DNA of 22,989 nucleotides, taken from assembly GCA_023228295.1 (NCBI GenBank), contig JALOBP010000051.1:1-22989 (forward strand). Reading direction: 5' to 3'. Origin of the DNA: Methanoregula sp. (GTDB lineage: Archaea > Halobacteriota > Methanomicrobia > Methanomicrobiales > Methanospirillaceae). Below, in pieces: positions 1 to 7,443 of this stretch; within the stretch, counting starts at the first letter, position 1, and every line of letters begins with the position of its first letter. The translations under genes and the position numbers were made by a program. The notes below the pieces were generated by a model, which saw nothing but the letters and a program-made list of their open reading frames with translations, was not told the DNA's origin and searched no databases.

Positions 1-1
1 A

Positions 2-739
2 ATCCTCGCCATCATTTCCTTTTTTTTCCTGATAACCACTTCCATGGCCTATCCCGTGGATTATGTCGTGGAAAGCGGGTATCCTTACCTGATCCCAAAT
101 CCCCCGGATGATGTAAAACAACTCTCCTGGTGGGAACTGTCCTTAAGGGATATCATCATCTTTTCCCTGGTGGCCGTATCGCCTGCCCTGACGTACCCCC
201 TCGAATTATTTTTCCTCGTCAAGGTGCTGCTGTATTCCGGATACCGGCACATCACAGATAAAACCGTGCTGGATAACCGGATGTGTCTTGAGATCTATTC
301 AAGAATACGCGGTCACCCGGGAACAACCGCACCAATACTTTCAAAGGATCTCAATATGAACCTGGGAACAGTCAGGTATCATCTTGCCGTGCTCAAGTTC
401 ACGCGGAAAATCACATCGATGTCGAATCCGGGCTTTATCGCATTTTTTGAAAACCATGAGAGCCAGTCAATCCTTGAGCGAAAGCTCCTCGCACACCTGG
501 AGAATGAGACAAAAGTAAAAATCTTCCAGTACCTGCAGCAATCGCCAGATTCATCGCGGCAGGGAATTGCAGACCACTTGTGTCTTTCAGGCCCGGCCGT
601 GACATGGCATATGAACCAGCTCATGGACGACTTTATCATCGTTACAATCCGCGATGGAAAATATATCCGGCATTCACTTGATCCGAAAGCTATTACGGTA
701 CTCGAAAAATATCTGCCCGACATGACCCACGCTGATTGA
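2..739 (+). CDS. Membrane-tethered transcriptional regulator with two winged helices (5' partial)
   Basis: The reading frame is open to the left edge. Before the first ATG (position 44) it encodes a hydrophobic stretch (ILAIISFFFLITTS), so the gene probably starts outside the window and that stretch is a signal peptide or first membrane helix. Counting from the ATG at 44, residues 1-36 form a short polar segment, about 37-66 a long hydrophobic membrane segment, about 78-140 a winged helix (recognition region LNMNLGTVRYHLAVLK) and about 147-225 a second one (LCLSGPAVTWHMNQL). The layout resembles archaeal predicted regulators with two HTH domains (COG3398-like). I infer a one-component regulator that binds DNA at the membrane. 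The ligand and target genes are unknown. It is convergent with the SepCysS gene. Confidence 0.7.
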   Translation: MLAIISFFFLITTSMAYPVDYVVESGYPYLIPNPPDDVKQLSWWELSLRDIIIFSLVAVSPALTYPLELFFLVKVLLYSGYRHITDKTVLDNRMCLEIYSRIRGHPGTTAPILSKDLNMNLGTVRYHLAVLKFTRKITSMSNPGFIAFFENHESQSILERKLLAHLENETKVKIFQYLQQSPDSSRQGIADHLCLSGPAVTWHMNQLMDDFIIVTIRDGKYIRHSLDPKAITVLEKYLPDMTHAD

Positions 740-804
740 TCTTTCCTTTCCTGCCAGAAAAATTTTATTTTTGAATGACACGTCATACGTTGTCATCGCA
801 TTGC

Positions 805-847
805 GGGGGTGCCCCAGTAGCGGGGGCAGAGCGGGAGCGGAGCCCCC
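805..847. terminator. GC-rich double hairpin between convergent genes
   Basis: Two adjacent stem-loops lie in the 207-bp gap between two converging genes: GGGG-GTG-CCCC at 805-815 and GGGGGC...GCCCCC at 822-847. T-runs follow on both sides: T5 at 862-866 on the plus strand, and T5 opposite 758-762 on the minus strand. A similar CTGCCAGA-AAAT word occurs on both sides (751 and 867). A bidirectional terminator is the simplest reading. A dispersed GC-rich repeat is also possible. Confidence 0.45.
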
Positions 848-946
848 AAGAACGTCAGATATTTTTCTGCCAGAGAAATAATGAGAAAAGAGTATTCCTG
901 GCCGTTCATTGTGGCTTATAGTGAGCAATTCATAAAAAATTATTAA

Positions 947-2128
947 TTATCCCTTCACAATCAGCCCATTCTCCCGGGCAATCTCCACGAACGACCGGCC
1001 AACGTGCTCCGCCTGCTTCCGTGTCATGCCATAAGTGTTGAACTTCCAGACTTTGGTTGCGCCGGGGATCACTCCAGTGATGCCCTTCTCCTCAAGAGCA
1101 CTCTGGAGATAGTACCCGCGTTTCTTGTGCGTTTCTGCCACCTTGTCGAAGGAAGCGATCGTATCGATCCGGGTCATCGTGTGCTTCCGCGGGTATTCCG
1201 AGAGGCACCTTGTCCCTTCGACCGAGAGAAGGGCGTCCATCACGATCTGGTGGTTGGCAAGTTCCTTATCGAAGTGCTTTGTCCGTTCCCTGACATGCGG
1301 GAACGAGGCCATCATGCCTACGAGTGTCACACCCATCAGCGTGCAGCCCATCATCTCCGGTTCCTTGATCCCGAACTTCCGTTTCGTCACGTCACCCTCG
1401 ATTGCCGTTGTTCGGAAGACCTCCTTCTCCCGCTCGGCGGTTGCCGCGAGGATGCCGGACGGCGCCGGGGCCGCCATGCTCTTGTGACCGGAGCCGACCA
1501 CGAAGTCAACGCCCAGCGCCTTGCCGTCGACCGGCAGGACCCCGACAGTGTAGGCCCCGTTGTAGACTACGGGAATGTCGTACTGGTGAGCCACCTTTGC
1601 AATCCCGGCAACATCGTGGATATTGCCGTACTGGTAATCGACATGGTCGATGAAGGCAAGGGCGGGTGCCAGTCCGAACTCCCGTTTCACTTCCTCGATT
1701 TTTGCCGCAGCCGCATCCGGGGTGACGAGTTTCTGCTCATTTGCCGGAATCTCGCGGGCAACCCCCCCGGCACCCTCTACTGCCATAAATTCCGTATAGT
1801 GCGAAAGGGAGGTCAGGAGCACCGGGTCGCCCTTCTCCACGTAGGTATGTGCCACTGCCTGGAACCCGCGCCGGGCGCCGGGCACCGTCCGCACCGCATC
1901 CATGTTCAGCCATTTCGCCACGTCCTTGTGGAATTCCGCGATAGGAGGCTTTGCTATGTAATCGAGCCGGTTGGGCTTCCGGCAATTGTCGCAGACCGAG
2001 TACCCGTCACCGTATGCAATAACAGCCTTCATTGCATCGGCCGTAAGCCGTCCTGCGGCCTGGATAGGGTCGATGTTGATGAAGAGCTCGTCCACCTGCC
2101 GTGCCTCGATCCCGTTTGCGCACCTCAT
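947..2128 (-). CDS. pscS: O-phospho-L-seryl-tRNA:Cys-tRNA synthase (SepCysS)
   Basis: This PLP enzyme converts Sep-tRNACys, made by SepRS, to Cys-tRNACys. It is the second step of tRNA-dependent cysteine synthesis in methanogens that lack CysRS. The 393-residue length is normal. The PLP lysine is K216 in GSGHKSM. The three family cysteines are present: C46 and C49 in SVCDNCRK, and C262 in MMGCTLMG; they have been implicated in sulfur transfer. The PLP-fold segments HVDYQYGN and VVYNGAYTVG are also clear. The ATG overlaps the TGA of the upstream small gene as ATGA (2125-2128), so translation of the two is probably coupled. No SepRS gene is in the window. Confidence 0.95.
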   Translation of the reverse strand: MRCANGIEARQVDELFINIDPIQAAGRLTADAMKAVIAYGDGYSVCDNCRKPNRLDYIAKPPIAEFHKDVAKWLNMDAVRTVPGARRGFQAVAHTYVEKGDPVLLTSLSHYTEFMAVEGAGGVAREIPANEQKLVTPDAAAAKIEEVKREFGLAPALAFIDHVDYQYGNIHDVAGIAKVAHQYDIPVVYNGAYTVGVLPVDGKALGVDFVVGSGHKSMAAPAPSGILAATAEREKEVFRTTAIEGDVTKRKFGIKEPEMMGCTLMGVTLVGMMASFPHVRERTKHFDKELANHQIVMDALLSVEGTRCLSEYPRKHTMTRIDTIASFDKVAETHKKRGYYLQSALEEKGITGVIPGATKVWKFNTYGMTRKQAEHVGRSFVEIARENGLIVKG

Positions 2129-2307
2129 TTGAGCATCTCCTGCTTAAGCGACCCGACCTGCCGTTCGAGATTTTCAAGGAGTCGTGTCACCTGTGCTTTC
2201 TGGTCTGCGTCGAACTCATGGGAGGGCGCGGTCTCCCGGAGGAGGACGCGGAGGTCCGTGAGCGTATAAATTGCCTGGAAGGTCATGTCGACTGCCCGTT
2301 TTGACAT
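2125..2307 (-). CDS. Small helical protein coupled to SepCysS (possible truncated SepCysE)
   Basis: A 60-residue protein (begins MSKRAVDMTFQAIYTL, ends QVGSLKQEMLK) immediately upstream of SepCysS, with a 4-nt ATGA overlap. I chose the ATG at 2307 because AGGTGA lies about 5 nt before it; an in-frame ATG at 2385 would put 26 extra residues across the likely promoter (TATA-like TTATTTTC around 2340-2347). The sequence looks like two amphipathic helices, with no cysteine and no membrane segment. Work on SepCysE, the scaffold joining SepRS to SepCysS, describes C-terminally truncated homologues fused or genetically linked to SepCysS. Size and position fit such a SepRS-docking piece. That role is inferred from context; I could not confirm homology. 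Confidence 0.75.
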   Translation of the reverse strand: MSKRAVDMTFQAIYTLTDLRVLLRETAPSHEFDADQKAQVTRLLENLERQVGSLKQEMLK

Positions 2308-2387
2308 CCATTCACCTGTGTAAGAGTATTGGCACCCGGGAAAATAAGTACCTGCGCCCAAACCGTGCCGGTTATTGAGGCTCACGA

Positions 2388-2403
2388 AAAGATACGTATC
2401 TTT
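2388..2403. promoter_or_regulatory. 16-bp perfect palindrome upstream of the 2457 gene pair
   Basis: AAAGATACGTATCTTT is its own reverse complement over all 16 bases. It ends 53 bp before the ATG at 2457 and just upstream of a TATA-like CTTTATTTG at 2413-2421. It looks like an operator for a dimeric regulator. The winged-helix protein at 3092 in the same transcription unit is the obvious candidate. Confidence 0.5.
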
Positions 2404-2456
2404 GTTTCATGCTCTTTATTTGCAGAACGCCAAAATACACACTAAGCCGGTGAATC

Positions 2457-3095
2457 ATGACACACGCTCTCAGCCAGTTCAGGACAGAGATCCGGCACTT
2501 CTTTCTCATATCGATCCTCAACCTTGTCTTTGCAGCCATTGCCCTCGCGTTTGGTGTGCAGTACATTGTTACAGCCATCCTCGCGCAGGGTGCGGATCCG
2601 GCTGCCGCAGGGCTCCGGATACTGACCGGGGCAGTCGCCCTGGTCTGCTTTGGTCTCGGCATAGGTTGGATCCTCGCTACTGTCAGGATCTTTGAAGGTA
2701 TCGTAGAAATCAAAGACGATCTCGAAACAGAAGGTACAGCAATCGCGGACAACCGCCTCACCTGCCTGATCGTCCGGATGCTTGCCCATTACCGTAACAA
2801 CCGCAAGACCATCAGCAACATGATCCTTGTCTGCACGCTGGGCGGGGTGTGTTTCTTCGTGCTCGGGATCGCAAACAGCGTAAAAGTCCTGTCTGTCTCA
2901 TCGGCGGGATTTGCCGTCACTCTTGATAATCTCCTGCTCATCCCGGCCATGCTCTTCACGCTCGGGATCGCGCTTGCGAGCCTGCTCTCGTCATATTATT
3001 TCTCAAAATTTGCAAAAGTCTGGGATGGACGCCTTCACGAGATCGAGATATCGGAATGCGCCCTGAAAGAAAAACTGGGCCTGGAGGGAAGATGA
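2457..3095 (+). CDS. Uncharacterised four-helix membrane protein
   Basis: A 212-residue protein I do not recognise beyond its topology. Hydrophobic helices lie at about 17-44, 52-76, 119-143 and 153-181, with a charged loop between helices 2 and 3 (about 77-118, including IKDDLETEGTAIADN) and a charged C-terminal tail of about 30 residues ending KEKLGLEGR. A GGTGA motif lies at 2449-2453 just before the ATG. Its TGA overlaps the ATG of the next gene (ATGA), so the two are probably translationally coupled. This suggests a membrane component working with a small DNA-binding partner, for example as a sensor or sequestering factor. That role is inference from arrangement only. Confidence 0.8.
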   Translation: MTHALSQFRTEIRHFFLISILNLVFAAIALAFGVQYIVTAILAQGADPAAAGLRILTGAVALVCFGLGIGWILATVRIFEGIVEIKDDLETEGTAIADNRLTCLIVRMLAHYRNNRKTISNMILVCTLGGVCFFVLGIANSVKVLSVSSAGFAVTLDNLLLIPAMLFTLGIALASLLSSYYFSKFAKVWDGRLHEIEISECALKEKLGLEGR

Positions 3096-3367
3096 GCGGA
3101 AGGCGCACGATATACGAGATATACTGGGAGATTCTCATCTATTGTAAAACGCCCCGCTCATTCACGGGCATCATCAACCGGTGCGACCTGAACTCAAAAA
3201 CCGGGCTGGAATATATCGGGTTTCTTGCCGGGAAAGGATACCTCTCCGCAGTAACGGAGGACGGGAAGACCCGCTACATCTCAACACCAGCAGCCGGGGA
3301 ATATATCGCGCTCTTCAGCTCGCTGTACCAGAAACTGTTCGATACCGGACCCGGGTTCAGGTTGTAA
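3092..3367 (+). CDS. Small winged-helix DNA-binding protein (COG3432/Sso10a-like)
   Basis: A 91-residue protein. The start is the ATG overlapping the previous stop, preceded by a strong ribosome site GGAGGG at 3083-3088. Residues about 8-75 give an archaeal winged-helix pattern: YEIYWEILIYC, then a helix-turn-helix around FTGIINRCDLNSKTGLEYI, then a wing LSAVTEDGKTRYISTPAG. This resembles small COG3432/Sso10a-type predicted regulators. A C-terminal helix (EYIALFSSLYQKLFD) could dimerise. Cotranscription with the membrane protein and the palindrome upstream of the pair suggest autoregulation, which is inference. A T6 run at about 3377-3382 may end the transcript. Confidence 0.75.
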   Translation: MSGRRTIYEIYWEILIYCKTPRSFTGIINRCDLNSKTGLEYIGFLAGKGYLSAVTEDGKTRYISTPAAGEYIALFSSLYQKLFDTGPGFRL

Positions 3368-3441
3368 AAGGGTTACCTTTTTTGCCTGATCTCAAAACAC
3401 GCAGATCCGGTTATTCCAGATACATGATGTAAACCGGTAGC

Positions 3442-3480
3442 CTGCCGGCAAAAAGCCGGCGGGATCACCGTGGGGTGATC
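3442..3480. terminator. Tandem hairpins between converging genes
   Basis: Two stem-loops sit side by side. GCCGGC-AAAAA-GCCGGC spans 3444-3460 and extends by a pair on each side. GATCACC-GTGG-GGTGATC spans 3463-3480. The second contains the TGA stop of the msvR-type gene (3465-3467) in its stem. The position between a plus gene ending at 3367 and a minus gene ending at 3465 fits a shared terminator. Confidence 0.5.
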
Positions 3481-4250
3481 ACGAACCGGCAGTGATCATC
3501 GCCCATAGCAAAACAGGCGGTCTCATCGACCTGCTGCTCTTTTTTGAAGTGTTCTGAAAAGACCACTTCAAGGATCCCCGAGTCGAATGCACAGGCCGGC
3601 CGGCCGAGCTGCGGGAGGTCCCCGCACTCAAAACAGTCATATGCTTTCAGGGTCAGCGGCGCTAATGATTCAACTTCCAGGGTCCCCAGTTTATGCTTCT
3701 GCCAGAAGTCAGAGAGTTTTTCCAGCAATACGGGAAGGCTCTCATCAGTGAGGTTTGCTGCAATGGTCCGGCCTACCCGGTTCCCAGATTCATGCAGCAC
3801 CGGGTCGATGTTGATCCCTTCTGACAGGAGCGAGACACGAATCGTACGGAACATGTACCGGTAAAAACCAAACGGATCATTGCCGGAAATCAACTGCCCG
3901 GCAAGGTCCACCCCCTCATCAACAGTAATACCGCCCGAAAGGTTTCCAAGGGAGTGGGACCGGAGAAAGAAGATCTTTTTCCGTTCATCTTCTGGATCGG
4001 TTTTTGATCCGATAATCCCGTCCTGCTCCAATCCTTTGAGGTGGACCGAGACGGTGGACTTGGCCCGGCCGGATATCCGGACGATCTCCTCAAACGTAAG
4101 ATTCCGGGTACTAAGTACTGAGAGAATCTTCACCCGCACCGGAGAACCAACCGTTCGGATGCCGGCCGGTGTAGAGAACAGCCCGATGGCGGGCAGATCA
4201 TCCTGACGGGGGTCACCGGTTTTTTTCCTTAATGATGCCGGTGCTCTCAT
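3465..4250 (-). CDS. msvR: MsvR-type redox regulator (winged helix plus V4R domain)
   Basis: An ArsR-like winged helix (start of conserved part LFSTPAGIRTVGSPVRVKIL; recognition helix SGRAKSTVSVHLKGLEQDG) is followed by a linker and a C-terminal V4R domain. The V4R part carries five cysteines in YDCFECG, RPACAFD, TACFAMG and DDHCRF. This is the architecture of MsvR, a methanogen-specific regulator whose DNA binding depends on the thiol state of V4R cysteines. It is divergent from the F420H2 oxidase gene, as in Methanothermobacter. I chose the ATG at 4250 (261 residues): the minus-strand TATA (TTATATAT, 4278-4284) puts transcription start near 4253, giving a leaderless mRNA. ATG 4259 and TTG 4271 lie too close to the TATA box. 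Confidence 0.85.
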   Translation of the reverse strand: MRAPASLRKKTGDPRQDDLPAIGLFSTPAGIRTVGSPVRVKILSVLSTRNLTFEEIVRISGRAKSTVSVHLKGLEQDGIIGSKTDPEDERKKIFFLRSHSLGNLSGGITVDEGVDLAGQLISGNDPFGFYRYMFRTIRVSLLSEGINIDPVLHESGNRVGRTIAANLTDESLPVLLEKLSDFWQKHKLGTLEVESLAPLTLKAYDCFECGDLPQLGRPACAFDSGILEVVFSEHFKKEQQVDETACFAMGDDHCRFVITPR

Positions 4251-4276
4251 GTTCTGCATAAAGATTCGCAACCTTC

Positions 4277-4285
4277 ATATATAAT
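4277..4285. promoter_or_regulatory. TATA element in the msvR / F420H2 oxidase spacer
   Basis: ATATATAAT is the only strong TATA-like run in the divergent spacer. It reads acceptably in both directions. For the oxidase gene it would place transcription start near 4308; for msvR near 4253. Sharing one element between the two directions is inference. Confidence 0.5.
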
Positions 4286-4288
4286 CTG

Positions 4289-4322
4289 TTCGTAAACAAT
4301 AGAATGTTCGTATGCTATCGAA
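4289..4322. promoter_or_regulatory. Two MsvR boxes (TTCG-N8-CGAA type)
   Basis: The box at 4307-4322 is TTCG-TATGCTAT-CGAA and extends to GTTCG...CGAAC. Another at 4289-4304 is TTCG-TAAACAAT-AGAA, with one mismatch in the right half. They are spaced 18 bp start to start. As I recall, MsvR proteins bind TTCG-N7-9-CGAA motifs in their own and target promoters. One box lies between the predicted TATA and start site of the oxidase gene and the other covers the start site, which fits repression by blocking initiation. Confidence 0.7.
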
Positions 4323-4345
4323 CAAACTTACAAGGATGATACACT

Positions 4346-5563
4346 ATGAAAGCAACAAAACTTGCACAAGGCGTCTACTGGGTTGGCGCCATCGACTGGA
4401 ACCTGCGCGACTACCACGGGTACACCCTGCCCGGCACCACCTATAATGCCTATCTTGTTGTCGGCAAGACCCACACCGCGTTGATTGACAATACTTACCC
4501 GGGCCATGAGTACCAGATGATGGAGCGGATCAGGGACATCATCGATCCGAAGAAGATCGATATCATTGTCATGAACCACGTCGAGAAAGACCACTCGGGT
4601 GCTCTTCCGGGCCTCGCGAAACTCCTGCCGGGCGTCCCGATTTATTGCACCGAAGCTGCCGTCCATGGATTCAGAAAACACTATGATACGGAAGGCTGGA
4701 ATTTCCAGACCGTAAAAAGTCTCGACAAGATCGATCTCGGGGGAAAGACGCTCGTGTTTGTCGAAGCCCCGCTTCTCCACTGGCCGGACTCCATGTTCAC
4801 GTACCTTGCCGAGGACCAGATACTCTTCCCGAACGATGCCTTCGGCCAGCATATCGCCAGCTGCGAGCGGTTCGATGATGAACTCGGAAAAGAGGCATCC
4901 CTTGCCCATGCACAGAAGTTCTTTGCAAACCTCATCGTCCCGCTTGCACCAAAGGTTCTGAAGAAACTCGATGAAGTGACAAAACTCGGAATCCCGATCA
5001 GTATGATCGCCCCGAGCCATGGCGTTATCTGGCGCTCGTATGTCAGCGATCTTATCGGAGCCTACGTGAACTGGTGTAAAGGCGTTTCAAAGGACAAGGT
5101 CACCATCGTGTACGACACCATGCACCACTCTACCGATCTGATGGCCCAGACCCTTGCTGAAGGGATCATGGCAGAAGGTGTGGCAGTCAAAGTATGTATC
5201 CTCAGGGACGGGAAGTTCGAAGGTAACCATCGCAGCAACGTGGTTACCGAGATCCTCGATTCAAAAGCAGTCCTCATCGGATCTCCCACTCTGCAGGATG
5301 AGGTGTACCCTACCGTGGCAGACTTCCTCAGTTATTTTCATGGCGTCCGGCCCGGCCGGCTCGCTGCAAAGAAAATCGGCTGCGCATTCGGTTCCCATGG
5401 GGGCCAGGGTGGTGCAATCAGGATCATTACCGATGGGCTGAAGAAAGCGGGTATCGAGCCTGTCAATGACGGGTACGAGCTCCTCTACAAGCCTGATAGC
5501 GATGAACTGAAGAAATGCTATGCACTCGGGCAGGATATTGCCCGCCGCGTCAAAGCAATGTAA
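4346..5563 (+). CDS. fprA: F420H2 oxidase (flavodiiron protein FprA/FpaA)
   Basis: This cytoplasmic enzyme reduces O2 to water with reduced coenzyme F420, an oxygen defence in methanogens. All 405 residues fit the family. The N-terminal metallo-beta-lactamase-like domain (1-250) has the diiron ligands H78, E80, D82 and H83 (NHVEKDHSG), H145 (LLHWPDSM), D164 (NDAFGQH) and H225 (PSHGVIW). The flavodoxin domain (about 252-405) starts VTIVYDTMHHSTDLMA. There is no C-terminal rubredoxin extension. AAGGATGAT at 4332-4340 is the ribosome site. Unlike the fpaA-rlp-rub operon of Methanothermobacter, the gene stands alone and is followed by a terminator. Regulation by the divergent MsvR is likely. Confidence 0.95.
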   Translation: MKATKLAQGVYWVGAIDWNLRDYHGYTLPGTTYNAYLVVGKTHTALIDNTYPGHEYQMMERIRDIIDPKKIDIIVMNHVEKDHSGALPGLAKLLPGVPIYCTEAAVHGFRKHYDTEGWNFQTVKSLDKIDLGGKTLVFVEAPLLHWPDSMFTYLAEDQILFPNDAFGQHIASCERFDDELGKEASLAHAQKFFANLIVPLAPKVLKKLDEVTKLGIPISMIAPSHGVIWRSYVSDLIGAYVNWCKGVSKDKVTIVYDTMHHSTDLMAQTLAEGIMAEGVAVKVCILRDGKFEGNHRSNVVTEILDSKAVLIGSPTLQDEVYPTVADFLSYFHGVRPGRLAAKKIGCAFGSHGGQGGAIRIITDGLKKAGIEPVNDGYELLYKPDSDELKKCYALGQDIARRVKAM

Positions 5564-5608
5564 ATATCCTCACCCTCACCTCAACACTTTCCACGCACTG
5601 TACATTGA

Positions 5609-5660
5609 GCCCCTGCTTTATTGGGGGCATACTTTTTTTAAAAAAACCCGCGATCGGGTT
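5609..5660 (+). terminator. Terminator after the F420H2 oxidase gene
   Basis: The stem-loop GCCCC...GGGGC (5609-5628) is followed by T7 at about 5633-5639. A second stem-loop, AACCCG-CGAT-CGGGTT (5645-5660), follows directly. The T-run after the first hairpin fits transcription termination of the plus-strand oxidase gene. Confidence 0.6.
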
Positions 5661-5705
5661 AAAAACAAGCAGGTCTGCTCGCCGTACCTTATGAGCTCCG
5701 GAATC

Positions 5706-5715
5706 AATTATATAC
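5706..5715 (+). promoter_or_regulatory. TATA box of the pyrophosphatase gene
   Basis: AATTATATAC preceded by purine-rich GGAATC (BRE-like). Its centre is about 36 bp before the ATG at 5747, giving a predicted leader of only about 10 nt. No ribosome-binding sequence precedes the ATG, consistent with a short or absent leader. Confidence 0.55.
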
Positions 5716-5746
5716 AAAAAACAGGGAAGTACAGCGAGCACATTTC

Positions 5747-7369
5747 ATGAACCAGATCTATCTCTTCGGCCACACCAAACCCGATACGGACAGCATCGCG
5801 AGTGTCATCGGGTACGCGGACTTCCTCAACCGCTCCGAGCCGGGCAGGTACGTCCCGGCCCGGTGCGGCGAGTTGAACCCGGAGACCCGGTACATGCGTG
5901 AGCGGTTCGGCGTAGAGAGCCCGGCCTTCATCCCTTCGGTCGAACCCCGGCTCTCGGACATTACGTACAAACCCGTCTTCTCCCTGCCCGAAGATGTCCC
6001 GACCGTTGATGTTGCAAGCCTGATGGTAAAGGAAGGGATCCGGAACGTGGTCATCACCGATTCGGGCGGAAAACCGGTGGGCATGATCGGCGAACATGCC
6101 CTTGCCGCTGCATATCTCCAGAAGATCCACCTGGCCGAACTGACCGTGACCCCGGTACCGGTGGACACGCTTGCCCGGATCCTGAATGCCGATGTGATCG
6201 TTTCTGCCCACCACGTGCTGGAAGGCCGGGTCTATATCGCCATCGATGCCCTGCATATCACCCTTGCCCGGATGACAGCAAAGGACATCGCGGTTGTCGG
6301 AGACGATGAACCGGCCCAGCTCGCGTTCATCTCGGCCGGTATCGCCTGCCTGATCATTGCGGAAGGTGCGCCGGTCGGGGACCGGGTCAGATCGGCTGCC
6401 GAAAAGAAGGCAGTCTCGGTCCTCACAACCCCGCTCGATGCATTCGGTGTCGGCAGGATGATCAACCTATCGCTCCCCGCCCGCGAGGTGATGGAGCGCG
6501 GGGTACCCGTCCTCACCTTTTCAGACACGCTCGCCCATGCCCGGAACGTGGTGTCGGGCTCGAAATTCCGGGCTGCCTGCGTGGTCACGCCCGATGGCAT
6601 ACTTGGCGGGGTCCTGACCCGGACCACGCTGCTCGATGACGTGCGGCGCCATGTCATCCTCCTCGACCACAACGAGGCCTCGCAGGCTGTGGACGGGATC
6701 GGCGAAGCGGAGATCGTAGAGATCATCGACCACCACCGTCTCAGTCCCATCACTACGCTGAAACCGGTAAAGTTCTTAAACGACCCGGTCGGAGCAACCT
6801 CGACCATCATTGCGATGAAATTTTTAGAATCCGGGCTGGTCCCGTCTCGGGGCGTTGCCGGGGCCCTCCTTTGCGGGATCCTCTCCGACACCCTGGCCCT
6901 GCGCATGTCCACCACAACCCACCGCGACCGCAAGGCCACAGAATACCTTGCACCGATAGCTGGTGCCGACCCGGAAGAACTCGGTGCCGCCCTGCTGGAA
7001 CGGGGTATGGATCTCTCGGGCGTCCCGCTCGCAACCGTCCTAACCCGTGACACCAAGGAGTTCGAACTCTCCAAAAAGAAGGTGGTGATCGCGCAGGTGA
7101 TGGTCCCGTCTTCAGGCTGGAACCGGGAGCGGGACGAAAAAATCCGGTCGGAACTGGCCGGCATGAGAACTTCCTGTGCTGCTGACCTTGTCCTCGTCCT
7201 CTTCACAAGCGTGATGGAAAATGCGAGCGAGGTTTATGGCGAGGCAGATCCTGCACTCCTGCAGGCACTCTTTGACCGGGATCTGCCGGTGAGACTTGAG
7301 GGCGTGATGTCTAGAAAGAAGGATTTCCTGCCATGGCTCGGGGCAAGGCTCCGCGATCAGGCACTGTGA
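5747..7369 (+). CDS. ppaC: Manganese-dependent family II inorganic pyrophosphatase with CBS regulatory insert
   Basis: It hydrolyses pyrophosphate to two phosphates and pulls biosynthetic reactions forward. The DHH-type catalytic core is split by a regulatory insert. The N-terminal metal site is GHTKPDTDSIAS (H9, D13, D15). A CBS domain follows at about 67-125 (IRNVVITDSGGKPVGMIGE), then a DRTGG-like middle section at about 175-245, then a second CBS at about 248-305 (AACVVTPDGILGGVLTR). The core resumes with LLDHNE, EIIDHH, NDPVGATST and LCGILSDT, and the DHHA2 end has SRKKDFLPWL. At 540 residues it matches CBS-DRTGG-CBS pyrophosphatases, in which the insert binds adenine nucleotides. A mononucleotide-regulated activity is expected by family, not shown here. 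Confidence 0.93.
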   Translation: MNQIYLFGHTKPDTDSIASVIGYADFLNRSEPGRYVPARCGELNPETRYMRERFGVESPAFIPSVEPRLSDITYKPVFSLPEDVPTVDVASLMVKEGIRNVVITDSGGKPVGMIGEHALAAAYLQKIHLAELTVTPVPVDTLARILNADVIVSAHHVLEGRVYIAIDALHITLARMTAKDIAVVGDDEPAQLAFISAGIACLIIAEGAPVGDRVRSAAEKKAVSVLTTPLDAFGVGRMINLSLPAREVMERGVPVLTFSDTLAHARNVVSGSKFRAACVVTPDGILGGVLTRTTLLDDVRRHVILLDHNEASQAVDGIGEAEIVEIIDHHRLSPITTLKPVKFLNDPVGATSTIIAMKFLESGLVPSRGVAGALLCGILSDTLALRMSTTTHRDRKATEYLAPIAGADPEELGAALLERGMDLSGVPLATVLTRDTKEFELSKKKVVIAQVMVPSSGWNRERDEKIRSELAGMRTSCAADLVLVLFTSVMENASEVYGEADPALLQALFDRDLPVRLEGVMSRKKDFLPWLGARLRDQAL

Positions 7370-7424
7370 TTGCGCATTCCGTTTTTTATTCCCCGGATCC
7401 ATACATTCATCAGGCTCTACGCCC

Positions 7425-7434
7425 TAGTAATATA
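7425..7434 (+). promoter_or_regulatory. TATA box of the aIF1A gene
   Basis: TAGTAATATA followed by CAATT lies in the short gap after the pyrophosphatase gene. A start site 25-27 bp downstream of its centre falls around 7455-7457, almost on the expected start codon of aIF1A. This separates aIF1A from the upstream gene as its own transcription unit. Confidence 0.4.
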
Positions 7435-7443
7435 CAATTGGAG

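Noticed and set aside
1004..2269. 421-codon plus-strand ORF opposite SepCysS
   Set aside because: It is antisense to a certain gene, rich in His, Cys and Arg, has no domain, and arises from the high GC of the real gene's third positions.
6232..7206. 324-codon minus-strand ORF inside the pyrophosphatase gene
   Set aside because: Ser/Arg-rich antisense frame with no recognisable fold.
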